A stretch of 64,000 nucleotides of DNA, from the NCBI GenBank assembly GCA_905236455.1, contig CAJOPT010000097.1, positions 1-64,000 on the forward strand, written 5' to 3'. Below the pieces are notes generated by a model, which worked only from the letters and a program-made list of their open reading frames with translations, had not been told where the DNA came from and ran no database searches. This DNA is from an uncultured Prevotella sp. Lineage in GTDB: Bacteria > Bacteroidota > Bacteroidia > Bacteroidales > Bacteroidaceae. Position 1 is the stretch's first letter. Every line of letters begins with the position of its first letter. The translations under genes and the position numbers were made by a program. Shown piece by piece: positions 53,802 through 63,341 of this stretch.

Positions 53802-53882
53802 AACGAATGCTTTTTATGCGTTTTTAGTAGATTTTGATAAGAGAATGCTTGTTTTTGACAAACAGATAAACGATTATTTTTG

Positions 53883-53890
53883 TATTTTTG
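53883..53890 (+). promoter_or_regulatory. -7 box for the TPR/AraC gene
   Basis: TATTTTTG fits TAnnTTTG; TTTG at 53854-53857 is 25 bases upstream, longer than usual. Leader of about 25 bases to ATG 53921. Confidence 0.4.
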
Positions 53891-53920
53891 TGTCGTCTTA
53901 AAATAAGTATTGATTGAATT

Positions 53921-55591
53921 ATGAATAAAAGGATGGTGCATTTGCTGTTGTTCTTACTGCCGTTTACTTTTATGGCAGCAAAAGAGACCGCAATAGATGA
54001 CCTTATTCTCAATTTTGACAAGAGTCGTGACGTGTCAACTGCAAATGCTCTTTTTGCGATATTTCAGAAAGAAGGTGTCACTGAAAGTCAATTGTTGTTT
54101 GACAGGAATGTAAGCCAAGACTCCTTGCAGAAGACGACTTGGTATTGGACGGCAGAATATCTCTATAGCATGCAGGACTACTCTCGTTCTACAGATTATG
54201 CTTTGAAAGCATTACCTCTTTTACATTCTGGTAATGACCGTCAGGCTGAGAGTGACTGTCTGTCCTTGATTGCGATAAGTTATTTTGGGAATAGTGAATA
54301 CCAGAATGCCGCAAAGTTTGCAAAGATGTGTTATTCACTTGACAAACAGTCCGGGGATGCCAGTCGAATCAGTTCTTCATTGAATACTATTACTGCGATA
54401 TATTTAGCCGCAAAGCAGCCAAAGGAGGCTGAGAAGTATATTCTGAAGGCTATAAGCGTAAACTCTCAAGTGAATGATCCCAAGCGAATGGCTACATTAA
54501 AAGGCATCGCTTCGGAAGTATATCATCAGCTTGGTGATGATGTGAAGGCTCTCGAGTATGCGCAAGAGGCTTTGAGTATTGACGAGAAGCTGGGGAATGA
54601 AGAAAAAATCGCAATACATCTTTCTCAGATGGCATCTGCATATATTGGTATCGGACAGATGGCTAAAGCCAAGGAGGTGTTATTAAAGGCAATTAAAGTA
54701 TTTCGTAAATATAATAATGACAAGTCCTTGGGTATCAGCTATAACCAAATAGGTGAGATATTACTTGGAGAAGGGCAGAAAACGGAGGCTCGAACATACT
54801 TTGAGCAGGCTGCTACTCTTTTTAAGAATCTGGGTGACATGTATAATGAAAGTCGTTCGCGACTTGGGTTATATAATTCATTGAAAGACACTGACGCTTC
54901 GCTGGCAATGCAAAACCTTGAGCGCTACAATGCTCTGAAAGATTCCATATATACTCATGAGACAGGAAAGATGTTGAGTGAATATAGTGTTAAATATGGA
55001 AATGAACAACTTCTTGCCGAGAACCAACAGGTCCATCATGACATGCGTACTATAATGATAATCGGTTTGCTTATTATACTCTTCCTTATCGCACTTGGTA
55101 TTTTCGCATGGATAATGATAAAGAAGCGAGGTAGGGAATACCGGAGTCTCAATGACAGTATGGACCAGCTGAAGACCGAATATGGACAATTGACCAATCA
55201 TTATCAGAATGCAATAAAGACTAACAAACAAGAATATGATGACGAACTGTCACAGAGTGACAAGGAATTCTTGGAGAAAACGGTGTTCGTAATAAATGAG
55301 CAGATAGATAAAGGACAGGTGGATGTGGACACAATAGCTCAGAGAATGTGCCTTAGTTCTTCTCAGTTCAGGCGAAGACTGACGGTACTAACAGGTGAGC
55401 GTCCTCAAAGTTATATCCAAGGTTTGCGAATGCAGAAAGCACGTCATTTGCTTGATAATCATCCAAACTTGTCCATAGCGGATGTCGCTATTCGGTGCGG
55501 ATATGACGAGAACTCAAATTTCACTCGTAGCTTCAAGCGGGTGTTTGGTATGACACCTTCAGAATACCAGTCAATGAGAAAACAATCTTAA
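53921..55591 (+). CDS. membrane-anchored TPR protein with AraC-type HTH
   Basis: A 556-residue Bacteroidetes-type regulator: signal peptide (LLLFLLPFTFMAAKE), a periplasmic array of about six TPR repeats (for example KQPKEAEKYILKAISVNSQV and KALEYAQEALSIDEKLGNEE), one membrane segment (MIIGLLIILFLIALGIFAWI), a cytoplasmic linker, and a C-terminal AraC HTH (LSIADVAIRCGYDENSNFTR, SFKRVFGMTPSEYQSM). It would couple a periplasmic signal or partner protein to transcription. The target genes are not evident from the neighbourhood. Confidence 0.88.
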   Translation: MNKRMVHLLLFLLPFTFMAAKETAIDDLILNFDKSRDVSTANALFAIFQKEGVTESQLLFDRNVSQDSLQKTTWYWTAEYLYSMQDYSRSTDYALKALPLLHSGNDRQAESDCLSLIAISYFGNSEYQNAAKFAKMCYSLDKQSGDASRISSSLNTITAIYLAAKQPKEAEKYILKAISVNSQVNDPKRMATLKGIASEVYHQLGDDVKALEYAQEALSIDEKLGNEEKIAIHLSQMASAYIGIGQMAKAKEVLLKAIKVFRKYNNDKSLGISYNQIGEILLGEGQKTEARTYFEQAATLFKNLGDMYNESRSRLGLYNSLKDTDASLAMQNLERYNALKDSIYTHETGKMLSEYSVKYGNEQLLAENQQVHHDMRTIMIIGLLIILFLIALGIFAWIMIKKRGREYRSLNDSMDQLKTEYGQLTNHYQNAIKTNKQEYDDELSQSDKEFLEKTVFVINEQIDKGQVDVDTIAQRMCLSSSQFRRRLTVLTGERPQSYIQGLRMQKARHLLDNHPNLSIADVAIRCGYDENSNFTRSFKRVFGMTPSEYQSMRKQS

Positions 55592-55602
55592 ACTACTAAA
55601 AT

Positions 55603-55845
55603 ATGGCAGAGAATCCTTTGATATATCCGGAGTTGGAAAATTGGCGCAAAAATAACGCATTGAGATATTCGGGTGAGCAGTTGGACAAACTGTTGCATTT
55701 TCAAGATATGTTGGAAGAGCAGGTGCAGAAATATATCCAGAAAAACGGGTTTGAGAATATTCTGGCACAACGGGATAGCAACCGGAATAGGCAAGGTACA
55801 GAGAACCTGAGTGGTATAGATATGGAAGACTATCTTGAGAAATAG
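55603..55845 (+). CDS. 80-residue hypothetical protein
   Basis: A polar, probably helical cytosolic protein (LIYPELENWRKNNALRYSGE, QLDKLLHFQDMLEEQVQKYI). I do not recognise a family. It starts 11 bases after the TPR/AraC stop and precedes a terminator, so it is probably the second gene of that unit. Confidence 0.6.
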   Translation: MAENPLIYPELENWRKNNALRYSGEQLDKLLHFQDMLEEQVQKYIQKNGFENILAQRDSNRNRQGTENLSGIDMEDYLEK

Positions 55846-55936
55846 GCATGTTATTAACACTAATATATAAAATAATGTGGTTTCTTGGACTGGCAAAATC
55901 TTCAATAGGAACCTAATATTAATTCAGCCAGTCTTT

Positions 55937-55966
55937 GGTGGGACATTTGGTCCCACCTTTCTTTTG
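55937..55966 (+). terminator. Rho-independent terminator
   Basis: GGTGGGAC (55937-55944) and GTCCCACC (55950-55957) form an 8-bp stem followed by TTTCTTTTG. It ends the TPR/AraC unit before the nuo promoter. Nothing else of note is seen in the 250-bp gap. Confidence 0.85.
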
Positions 55967-56016
55967 TTCTTATTTATTTCATAAATTTCTCACATTTGGC
56001 AAAGAAAAAAGCTTTC

Positions 56017-56051
56017 TTTGCTCTCATTTAATCGAAATTTTCGTACCTTTG
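56017..56051 (+). promoter_or_regulatory. nuo operon promoter
   Basis: TACCTTTG (56044-56051) with TTTG (56017-56020) 23 bases upstream, slightly long. Leader about 40 bases to nuoA. Confidence 0.55.
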
Positions 56052-56096
56052 CATCGTTTTTGAAAAAGTATACAAAATTAGTAATTTTTTATATAT

Positions 56097-56447
56097 ATGT
56101 TGTTTACTTTATTTGTTACCGTTTTGATAACGGCCGTTTTCTTAGTTGTGGCAGCTTATGTCATGGCTAAGTTACTTGGACCGAGGTCATACAATGCAAT
56201 AAAGGGACAGCCATTTGAGTGTGGTATTCCGACACATGGAAGCTCATGGCTTCCAATGAATATCGGATACTATCTCTTTGCGATTCTATTTCTCATGTTC
56301 GATGTGGAGACGGTATTCCTCTATCCATGGGCAGTAGTCGTGAAGTCATATGGTCCTATGGCATTGGCTACTATCGGTTTCTTTTTGTTGGTTTTGGTTT
56401 TGGGCTTGGCTTATGCCTGGCGGAAAGGAGCACTTGAATGGAAGTAA
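56097..56447 (+). CDS. nuoA: NADH-quinone oxidoreductase subunit A
   Basis: NuoA (116 residues), a three-helix membrane subunit of complex I. KGQPFECGIPTHGSSWLPMN holds the conserved Cys loop, followed by ILFLMFDVETVFLYPWAVVV. It overlaps nuoB by 10 bases. First gene of the nuo operon. Confidence 0.96.
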   Translation: MLFTLFVTVLITAVFLVVAAYVMAKLLGPRSYNAIKGQPFECGIPTHGSSWLPMNIGYYLFAILFLMFDVETVFLYPWAVVVKSYGPMALATIGFFLLVLVLGLAYAWRKGALEWK

Positions 56448-57169
56448 GAAAACCTAAGATCAAGAGTATTCCTTACGAGGAATTCAAGGATAATGCTCGT
56501 CTTGAGGAACTCATGAGAGAGCTTCATGAGGGTGGAGTGAATGTTGTTACAGGTAATCTGGACCAGCTGATAAACTGGGGACGTTCTAATTCTTTATGGT
56601 CTTTGACATTTGGTACGTCGTGTTGCGGAATAGAATTCATGGCAGTGGGGTGTGCCCGCTACGACTTTTCCCGTTTTGGCTTTGAGGTGACTCGTAACTC
56701 TCCGCGTCAGGCGGATTTGATTATGACTGCCGGTACCATCACCCATAAAATGGCTCCAGCCTTCAAACGCTTGTATGACGAGATGGCAGAGCCAAAATAT
56801 GTTGTTGCCGTGGGTGGATGTACCATCAGCGGAGGACCGTTCAAGTCCAGTTACCATGTGGTGAAGGGCATTGACGAGATCGTTCCTGTGGATGTGTATA
56901 TCCCTGGCTGTCCTCCACGTCCGGAGGCTATCCTCTATGGTATGATGCAGTTGCAGCGTAAGGTTAAGATAGAGAAATTTTTCGGTGGTGCCAATCATAA
57001 GCAAAACAAGGAAGAGCGTGAGTTGGGACTTTCCAATGAGGCTATCGCCTCAGGCTGGGAAAGGAAGCCGATAGTTGTTACAGATGTTCCGCAGGAGTTC
57101 ATAGAGGAAGTAAAGAATGCTCAGGAATCTCCAAATAAACCAGCAAAAACAGAGGAGGCTGCAAAATGA
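56438..57169 (+). CDS. nuoB: NADH-quinone oxidoreductase subunit B
   Basis: NuoB (243 residues) carries the N2 [4Fe-4S] cluster that passes electrons to quinone. Cluster Cys are in GTSCCGIEFMAVG, VGGCTISGGPF and IPGCPPRPEA. The C-terminal 50 residues, ending NAQESPNKPAKTEEAAK, extend beyond the core. Its stop overlaps the nuoCD start by 4 bases. Confidence 0.97.
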   Translation: MEVRKPKIKSIPYEEFKDNARLEELMRELHEGGVNVVTGNLDQLINWGRSNSLWSLTFGTSCCGIEFMAVGCARYDFSRFGFEVTRNSPRQADLIMTAGTITHKMAPAFKRLYDEMAEPKYVVAVGGCTISGGPFKSSYHVVKGIDEIVPVDVYIPGCPPRPEAILYGMMQLQRKVKIEKFFGGANHKQNKEERELGLSNEAIASGWERKPIVVTDVPQEFIEEVKNAQESPNKPAKTEEAAK

Positions 57170-58743
57170 AATTAGAAAATCAGATATTTGGTTTTGACAG
57201 CTTCGCTAATGATATGCGAGAGCTGAAAGAGAAGAACGGATTCGATTATCTTGTTACGATTATCGGTGAGGACTTTGGTGAGGAAGGATTAGGGTGTATA
57301 TACATCTTGGAGAATACAAAGACTCATGAGCGTACTTCTGTCAAGATGATTGCCCGTCAGGTATGTGGAGTCTCAAAGGATATTACAGAGCATGTTATTC
57401 CGACGGTATGTAATATCTGGCGTGTCGCAGACCTGCTTGAACGTGAGGTATTCGACTTCTATGGTATCAAGTTTCTCGGTCATCCTGATATGCGCCGTCT
57501 TTTCTTGCGTAACGATTTCAAAGGCTATCCATTCCGAAAAGACTGGAAGTTTGATGACAGCTATACACTTGACGATGACGTTGAGGTTGAATATGGTTGC
57601 GAATATTCTTTGAAAGACGGAAAACTGGTATGCAAGCAAAACCGCCTTTTCACAGATGATGATTATGTAATCAATATCGGACCGCAGCATCCGTCAACAC
57701 ATGGTGTGTTACGTTTGCAGACTGTTCTTGATGGCGAGACCGTGAAGCGCATCTATCCTCATCTTGGTTACATCCATCGTGGAATAGAAAAGATGTGTGA
57801 GAGCTATACATATCCACAGACGTTGGCATTGACAGACCGCCTCAATTACCTTTCTGCTATGATGCATCGCCATGCATTGGTTGGAGTCATCGAGGAAGCC
57901 ATGGGAATAGAGCTGACAGAACGGATAAAGTATATCAGGACAATCATGGATGAGTTGCAGCGACTCGACTCCCATTTGCTCTATTGTGGATGTTGCGCAC
58001 AAGACTTGGGCGCATTGACAGCATTCCTCTATTGCATGCGTGACCGTGAGCATGTGCTCAATGTCATGGAAGAGACCACAGGTGGGCGACTCATACAGAA
58101 TTACTATCGTATTGGAGGATTGCAAGATGATATTGATCCGGACTTTGTTGAAAATACGAAGAAACTGTGTAAGTATCTCCGACCGATGATTCAGGAGTAT
58201 ATGGATGTGTTTGGAGATAACATCATTACCCACAATCGTTTTGAGAAAGTCGGAGTAATGGGACTTGATGACTGTATCAGTTATGCTGTGACTGGTCCTG
58301 CCGGACGTGCTGCAGGATGGACTAACGATGTCCGTAAGTCTCATCCGTATGATATGTATGATAAGGTGGAATGGAAGCAAATCACAGCTACTGGTTGTGA
58401 CTCCATGGATCGCTATCTTATTCATATTCAGGAGATGTACCAGAGCCTTGATATTATCGAGCAGCTTATTGACAATATTCCTGAAGGTGATTTCTACATA
58501 AAGCAGAAACCAGTTATAAAGGTACCGGAAGGACAATGGTACTTCTCTGTTGAGGGTGCCAGTGGTGAGTTTGGTGTTTATATCGATTCGAAAGGCGATA
58601 AGAGTCCGTACCGTCTAAAGATGCGTCCGATGGGCTTGTCTCTTGTTGGTGCACTCGACCCAATGTTGCGTGGTCAGAAAATAGCTGACCTTGTAACGAC
58701 AGGTGCCGCTATTGATTTTGTAATACCAGACATTGACAGATAG
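57166..58743 (+). CDS. nuoCD: fused NADH-quinone oxidoreductase subunit C/D
   Basis: A 525-residue NuoC-NuoD fusion. The NuoC part is about residues 1-165, including EREVFDFYGIKFLGHPDMRR. The NuoD part follows from INIGPQHPSTHGVLRLQTVL, with YPHLGYIHRGIEKMCE, NYLSAMMHRHALVGVIEEAM and the C-terminal VTTGAAIDFVIPDIDR. NuoD forms the quinone-binding chamber with NuoB and NuoH. The fusion is normal in this group. Confidence 0.97.
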   Translation: MKLENQIFGFDSFANDMRELKEKNGFDYLVTIIGEDFGEEGLGCIYILENTKTHERTSVKMIARQVCGVSKDITEHVIPTVCNIWRVADLLEREVFDFYGIKFLGHPDMRRLFLRNDFKGYPFRKDWKFDDSYTLDDDVEVEYGCEYSLKDGKLVCKQNRLFTDDDYVINIGPQHPSTHGVLRLQTVLDGETVKRIYPHLGYIHRGIEKMCESYTYPQTLALTDRLNYLSAMMHRHALVGVIEEAMGIELTERIKYIRTIMDELQRLDSHLLYCGCCAQDLGALTAFLYCMRDREHVLNVMEETTGGRLIQNYYRIGGLQDDIDPDFVENTKKLCKYLRPMIQEYMDVFGDNIITHNRFEKVGVMGLDDCISYAVTGPAGRAAGWTNDVRKSHPYDMYDKVEWKQITATGCDSMDRYLIHIQEMYQSLDIIEQLIDNIPEGDFYIKQKPVIKVPEGQWYFSVEGASGEFGVYIDSKGDKSPYRLKMRPMGLSLVGALDPMLRGQKIADLVTTGAAIDFVIPDIDR

Positions 58744-58767
58744 TTAAAAGGTAAAGAAAGTAAGATT

Positions 58768-59856
58768 ATGTTTGACTTTTCTATAGTAACACAATGGATT
58801 GACGACCTTCTCCGAAACACTTGGGGGTTAGGAGATTTCTGGTCGATACTGATTGAGTGCGTGCTGATTGGACTGCTCATTATTGTGGGTTATGCCATGC
58901 TTGCAATCGTACTGATATTCATGGAGCGTAAAGTCTGTGCCTACTTCCAGTGCCGTATTGGTCCTATGCGAGTGGGGCCATGGGGAGTACTACAGGTGTT
59001 TGCCGATGTTCTGAAGATGCTCATAAAGGAGATCTTCGCTGTCGACAAAGCTGATAAACTGCTTTATTTCTTAGCTCCAATACTGGTTATTGTTGCTTCT
59101 GTCGGCACCTTCTCATTCCTTCCATGGAACAAAGGGGCGGAGATTCTCGACTTCAATGTTGGCATATTCCTTATTACGGCTGTGTCAAGTATTGGGGTGC
59201 TTGGTATTTTCCTTGCAGGATGGGCAAGTAACAATAAGTATTCTGTCATATCCGCTATGCGCGCTGCCGTACAGATGATTTCATATGAGATGTCATTGTG
59301 TCTCTGTCTGATATCAGCCGTGATTCTTACAGGTACTATGCAAATGAGCGGTATCGTGGAAGCGCAGACAGGACCATGGCGTTGGCTTATATTCCAAGGG
59401 CATATCCCCGCACTCATAGCCTTTATAGTATTCCTTATTGCAGGCAATGCAGAGGCAAACCGCGGACCTTTTGATATGGCTGAGGCTGAGAGTGAGCTGA
59501 CGGCAGGTCACCATACCGAGTATTCTGGTATGGGATTCGGATTCTTCTATTTGGCAGAGTATCTAAATCTCTTTGTTATCTCTGGACTGGCAGCAGCCGT
59601 CTTTCTTGGCGGTTGGGCACCTATAAACATAGGTGTTGAGGCTTTTGACAATGTAATGAACTATGTTCCAGGCATTGTATGGTTCCTTGGCAAGACTTTC
59701 TTCCTTGTTTGGATTCTCATGTGGGTACGCTGGACTTTCCCACGTCTGCGTATCGACCAGATCCTGAAATTGGAGTGGAAGTATCTGATGCCACTTACAT
59801 TGCTCAACCTTGTCCTGATGACCGTTGTAGTGGCATTCGGCTGGTATTTGAAATAG
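58768..59856 (+). CDS. nuoH: NADH-quinone oxidoreductase subunit H
   Basis: NuoH (362 residues, about eight helices) lines the quinone channel. RIGPMRVGPWGVLQVFADVL and NRGPFDMAEAESELTAGHHT are hallmark loops. It directly follows nuoCD; nuoE, nuoF and nuoG, which would normally lie between D and H, are absent. Ends in TAG. Confidence 0.97.
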   Translation: MFDFSIVTQWIDDLLRNTWGLGDFWSILIECVLIGLLIIVGYAMLAIVLIFMERKVCAYFQCRIGPMRVGPWGVLQVFADVLKMLIKEIFAVDKADKLLYFLAPILVIVASVGTFSFLPWNKGAEILDFNVGIFLITAVSSIGVLGIFLAGWASNNKYSVISAMRAAVQMISYEMSLCLCLISAVILTGTMQMSGIVEAQTGPWRWLIFQGHIPALIAFIVFLIAGNAEANRGPFDMAEAESELTAGHHTEYSGMGFGFFYLAEYLNLFVISGLAAAVFLGGWAPINIGVEAFDNVMNYVPGIVWFLGKTFFLVWILMWVRWTFPRLRIDQILKLEWKYLMPLTLLNLVLMTVVVAFGWYLK

Positions 59857-59911
59857 AAGTTCATTAATTCATAGCTTTGAGTTTAGGACTTTTTTAGACA
59901 AATAAGAAGAA

Positions 59912-60448
59912 ATGGAAATGGAAAATAATCAATCATATTTCGGTAGTGTTGCCAAGGGATTGAAAACATTGGCAACTGGATTGAAGGTTACGTTTAAGGA
60001 ATACCTTACTCCCAAATCTACTGAGCAATATCCGGAGAACCGCAAGACAACTTTGCATGTGGCAAAGCGTCATCGTGGCAGGCTGGTCTTCAAACGTGAT
60101 GAGAATGGTAACCATAAGTGCGTGGCATGTACCATGTGTGAGAAGGCTTGTCCGAATGGAACTATCAAGATTCTTTCAGAGATGGTGACCAATGAGGAGG
60201 GCAAGAAGAAACGCCAGCTGGTTGACTATCAGTATGATCTTGGGGATTGTATGTTCTGTCAGTTGTGTACCAATGCTTGCAATTTTGACGCAATTGAGTT
60301 CACTAATGATTTTGAGAACAGTGTGTTTGACCGTGGTAGCTTGGTTCTGCATCTTGACAAGGAAAAGTATGAGGGCGGTAGCCTTCCAAACCTGATTGAT
60401 GGAGGGGCTCCAATAACTATCGGTAAGTTTAATACGAAAAAGAAATAA
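59912..60448 (+). CDS. nuoI: NADH-quinone oxidoreductase subunit I
   Basis: NuoI (178 residues) holds two [4Fe-4S] clusters, with CVACTMCEKACPNG and CMFCQLCTNACNFDAIEF as the two CX2CX2CX3C sites. Start is ATG 59912 or ATG 59918 (MENNQ). In a complex lacking NuoEFG these clusters are the likely entry point for electrons from ferredoxin or a similar donor (inference). Confidence 0.96.
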   Translation: MEMENNQSYFGSVAKGLKTLATGLKVTFKEYLTPKSTEQYPENRKTTLHVAKRHRGRLVFKRDENGNHKCVACTMCEKACPNGTIKILSEMVTNEEGKKKRQLVDYQYDLGDCMFCQLCTNACNFDAIEFTNDFENSVFDRGSLVLHLDKEKYEGGSLPNLIDGGAPITIGKFNTKKK

Positions 60449-60453
60449 GGAAT

Positions 60454-60975
60454 ATGGCAAATCAAGTAATGTTCGGAATACTTGCCGTGGTCATCTTGGC
60501 TGCCGCCGTATTCTGTGTAATGACGAAGCGCATCATGCGGGCAGCAACGGCATTGCTGTTTGTGCTCTTCGGTGTGGCAGGACTTTATTTCCTGCTTGAT
60601 TATACCTTCCTTGGTGCCGCACAGATTAGTATTTACGCGGGAGGTATTACAATGATTTATATTTTTGCTATCCAGCTGGTGTCGAAACGTTCACTGCAAG
60701 GTCTCTCTGAGAGCTTTTCCGGTAAGCGTGTCGTAACAGGTGGCTTAGTTGCTCTCTTGGGCTTCGCAACCGTCGCTGGCGTGTTGCTGAAGAATAATAT
60801 TATGACAGCTGCAGTAAAGCAAGCAGACGTTGAGGTTCCGATGTCAACAGTAGGCTCTACACTTATGGGGGCAGGAAAGTACAATTATGTTCTTCCATTC
60901 GAGTTCATCTCATTGTTTCTGCTTGCGTGCATTATAGGCGGACTTGTAATACTCAACAAAAAGAAAGGAGAATAA
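60454..60975 (+). CDS. nuoJ: NADH-quinone oxidoreductase subunit J
   Basis: NuoJ (173 residues), a five-helix membrane subunit. AALLFVLFGVAGLYFLLDYT and QISIYAGGITMIYIFAIQLV are conserved; the second contains the pi-bulge helix. It starts 5 bases after nuoI. Confidence 0.95.
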   Translation: MANQVMFGILAVVILAAAVFCVMTKRIMRAATALLFVLFGVAGLYFLLDYTFLGAAQISIYAGGITMIYIFAIQLVSKRSLQGLSESFSGKRVVTGGLVALLGFATVAGVLLKNNIMTAAVKQADVEVPMSTVGSTLMGAGKYNYVLPFEFISLFLLACIIGGLVILNKKKGE

Positions 60976-60978
60976 GTT

Positions 60979-61287
60979 ATGGTACCAATAGAATGTTATT
61001 TATTGCTGAGCGCTCTCTTGTTCTTCATTGGTGTGTTTGGTTTTGTCACACGACGGAACCTCATCGCAATGCTTATTTCTGTTGAGCTGGTGCTGAATGC
61101 TGTCGACTTGAATTTCGCAGCCGTGAACCGTATGCTCTTTCCAGAGCAGATGGAAGGCTTCTTCTTCACGCTTTTCTCCATTGGAGTAAGTGCGGCAGAG
61201 TCAGCGGTGGCTATTGCGATAATAATAAACGTTTACCGCCACTTCCATAGTGATCAGGTGAACAGTATAGAAAACATGAAATTATAA
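60979..61287 (+). CDS. nuoK: NADH-quinone oxidoreductase subunit K
   Basis: NuoK (102 residues, three helices), related to MrpC antiporter subunits. LIAMLISVELVLNAVDLNFA carries the first conserved membrane Glu and GVSAAESAVAIAIIINVYRH the second. It overlaps the nuoL start by one base. Confidence 0.96.
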   Translation: MVPIECYLLLSALLFFIGVFGFVTRRNLIAMLISVELVLNAVDLNFAAVNRMLFPEQMEGFFFTLFSIGVSAAESAVAIAIIINVYRHFHSDQVNSIENMKL

Positions 61288-63317
61288 TGATTATGGATTA
61301 CAGTTATGTCTTTTTGATATTGCTTCTGCCTGCTCTCTCTTTCGTTATATTGGGTTTGGCTGGTATGAAGATGCCGCATAAGGTCGCAGGTCTTATCGGT
61401 ACTACGTCATTGGGAATAGTCACAATACTGTCCTATCTTACGGCATTCTCTTATTTCGGTGCTGACCGTATTGCTGATGGGACCTATCAGACGATTGTTC
61501 CGTATAACTTTACATGGCTACCATTGGGCAACCTGCATTTCGACATAGGAATCCTTCTGGATCCTATCTCTGTGATGATGCTTATAGTCATCTCTACGGT
61601 AAGCTTGATGGTACATATCTATTCTTTCGGTTACATGCATGGGGAGAAAGGTTTCCAGCGTTACTATGCTTTCTTGTCACTTTTTACCATGTCAATGTTA
61701 GGGTTGGTTGTGGCAACTAACATTTTCCAGATGTATCTGTTCTGGGAGCTCGTAGGTGTGTCATCCTATTTGCTTATTGGCTTCTACTACCCATTGGGAG
61801 CAGCTGTGTCAGCGTCAAAGAAGGCATTCATTGTGACACGCTTTGCTGATATGTTCTTCCTTATCGGTATACTTATCTTCGGCTATTACACAGAGTCGTT
61901 CAGCTTCTCTTTTGCCGGTGATATACTGATGGGAGAGGGTACGACACCTTTCATCAATGCCAATGCGGCTAAGGCGGTGACTGCCGGTGCGATGATTCTT
62001 CCGACGGCCTTAGTGTTGATGTTCATAGGTGGTGCAGGTAAGAGCGCAATGTTCCCATTGCATATATGGTTGCCTGACGCCATGGAAGGTCCTACTCCTG
62101 TCTCGGCATTGATACATGCAGCTACGATGGTTGTAGCTGGAGTATATCAGGTTGCGCGATTGTTCCCATTGTGGATAGAGTATGCTCCACAGGCAATGAG
62201 TATTATTGTCTGGGTTGGTGTCTTCACTGCGTTCTATGCAGCTGCGGTAGCTTGCGCACAGAGCGATATCAAGCGTGTACTTGCTTTCTCGACAATCTCT
62301 CAGATTGCGTTTATGATGGTTGCCCTTGGCGTTTGTCTGCCAAGTCATGAGGAAGGTGTCATACTCGACAACCATGCTCAGTTAGGTTATATGGCAAGTA
62401 TGTTCCATCTGTTCACGCATGCGATGTTCAAGGCTTGTCTGTTCCTTGGAGCAGGTTGTATCATCCATGCCGTACACTCTAACGAGATGGCTTTAATGGG
62501 TGGACTGCGAAAGTATATGCCTGTTACTCACATTACGTTCTTGATTTCATGTCTTGCTATTGCCGGTATACCATTCTTCTCTGGCTTCAGCTCAAAGGAT
62601 GAGATTATCACGGCATGTTTCGCATACAGTCCTGTAGTGGGATGGATTATGACGGGAATCGCTGCCATGACAGCTTTCTATATGTTCCGCCTATACTATG
62701 GTATCTTCTGGGGAACAGAGAATGCGGGAAAACATTGTCATGAAGAGGAAGGTTCGGCACATGAGCACCATACTCCACATGAGGCTCCATTATCAATGAC
62801 AATACCTCTTGTTATATTATGTGTCATAACAGTAGGTGTGGGTGTATACACCACTATCGCCGGCTTTGCAGGCTGGGGTGGAAGCTTCGGAAGCTTTGTC
62901 TCTGCGAGCGGACAGGATTACACTATTCATTTCGATACGCAGATAGCATTGACGTCGACAATAATAGCTATTCTTAGTATTTGTGTCGCCACATATATAT
63001 ATAAAGGTGAGAGCCAGCCAATTGCCGACAGACTATATAAGACGTTCCCGAAGCTGCACCGTGCGGCTTACAAGCGTTTCTATCAGGATGAGATATGGCA
63101 GTTCGTAACTCATAAGATCATCTTCCGCTGTATAAGTATGCCTATCGCATGGTTCGACAGACATGTCGTTGACGGTACGTTTAACTTTATGGCTTGGGGT
63201 GCCAATGAGGCTGGTGAGTCTATCCGTCCGTGGCAGAGTGGCGACGTACGCCAGTATGCCGTATGGTTCATTACGGGCTCTGTGGCGATTACCCTTATTT
63301 TGCTTGCTTTTGTATAA
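61287..63317 (+). CDS. nuoL: NADH-quinone oxidoreductase subunit L
   Basis: NuoL (676 residues), the distal antiporter-like proton-pumping subunit with the long lateral helix. Conserved elements are MYLFWELVGVSSYLLIGFYY, KSAMFPLHIWLPDAMEGPTP (the Lys of the proton path) and ALIHAATMVVAGVYQ. A His-rich loop (HCHEEEGSAHEHHTPHEAP, about residues 485-505) is a small local oddity. Start is ATG 61287 or ATG 61293. Confidence 0.96.
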   Translation: MIMDYSYVFLILLLPALSFVILGLAGMKMPHKVAGLIGTTSLGIVTILSYLTAFSYFGADRIADGTYQTIVPYNFTWLPLGNLHFDIGILLDPISVMMLIVISTVSLMVHIYSFGYMHGEKGFQRYYAFLSLFTMSMLGLVVATNIFQMYLFWELVGVSSYLLIGFYYPLGAAVSASKKAFIVTRFADMFFLIGILIFGYYTESFSFSFAGDILMGEGTTPFINANAAKAVTAGAMILPTALVLMFIGGAGKSAMFPLHIWLPDAMEGPTPVSALIHAATMVVAGVYQVARLFPLWIEYAPQAMSIIVWVGVFTAFYAAAVACAQSDIKRVLAFSTISQIAFMMVALGVCLPSHEEGVILDNHAQLGYMASMFHLFTHAMFKACLFLGAGCIIHAVHSNEMALMGGLRKYMPVTHITFLISCLAIAGIPFFSGFSSKDEIITACFAYSPVVGWIMTGIAAMTAFYMFRLYYGIFWGTENAGKHCHEEEGSAHEHHTPHEAPLSMTIPLVILCVITVGVGVYTTIAGFAGWGGSFGSFVSASGQDYTIHFDTQIALTSTIIAILSICVATYIYKGESQPIADRLYKTFPKLHRAAYKRFYQDEIWQFVTHKIIFRCISMPIAWFDRHVVDGTFNFMAWGANEAGESIRPWQSGDVRQYAVWFITGSVAITLILLAFV

Positions 63318-63341
63318 TAATGTAATAACGAAATAACGAAA

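Noticed and set aside
53799-53828. Possible terminator after the BadF-type kinase gene
   Set aside because: CTAAAACG and CGTTTTTAG pair only through A/T-rich bases with a bulge; too weak to list.
55849-55917. 22-codon ORF (MLLTLIYKIMWFLGLAKSSI...)
   Set aside because: Hydrophobic and placed after a small gene, but too short and without recognisable conservation or a clear ribosome-binding site.
57709-58536. 275-codon minus-strand ORF
   Set aside because: It is the antisense of nuoCD, whose fused protein is unambiguous.
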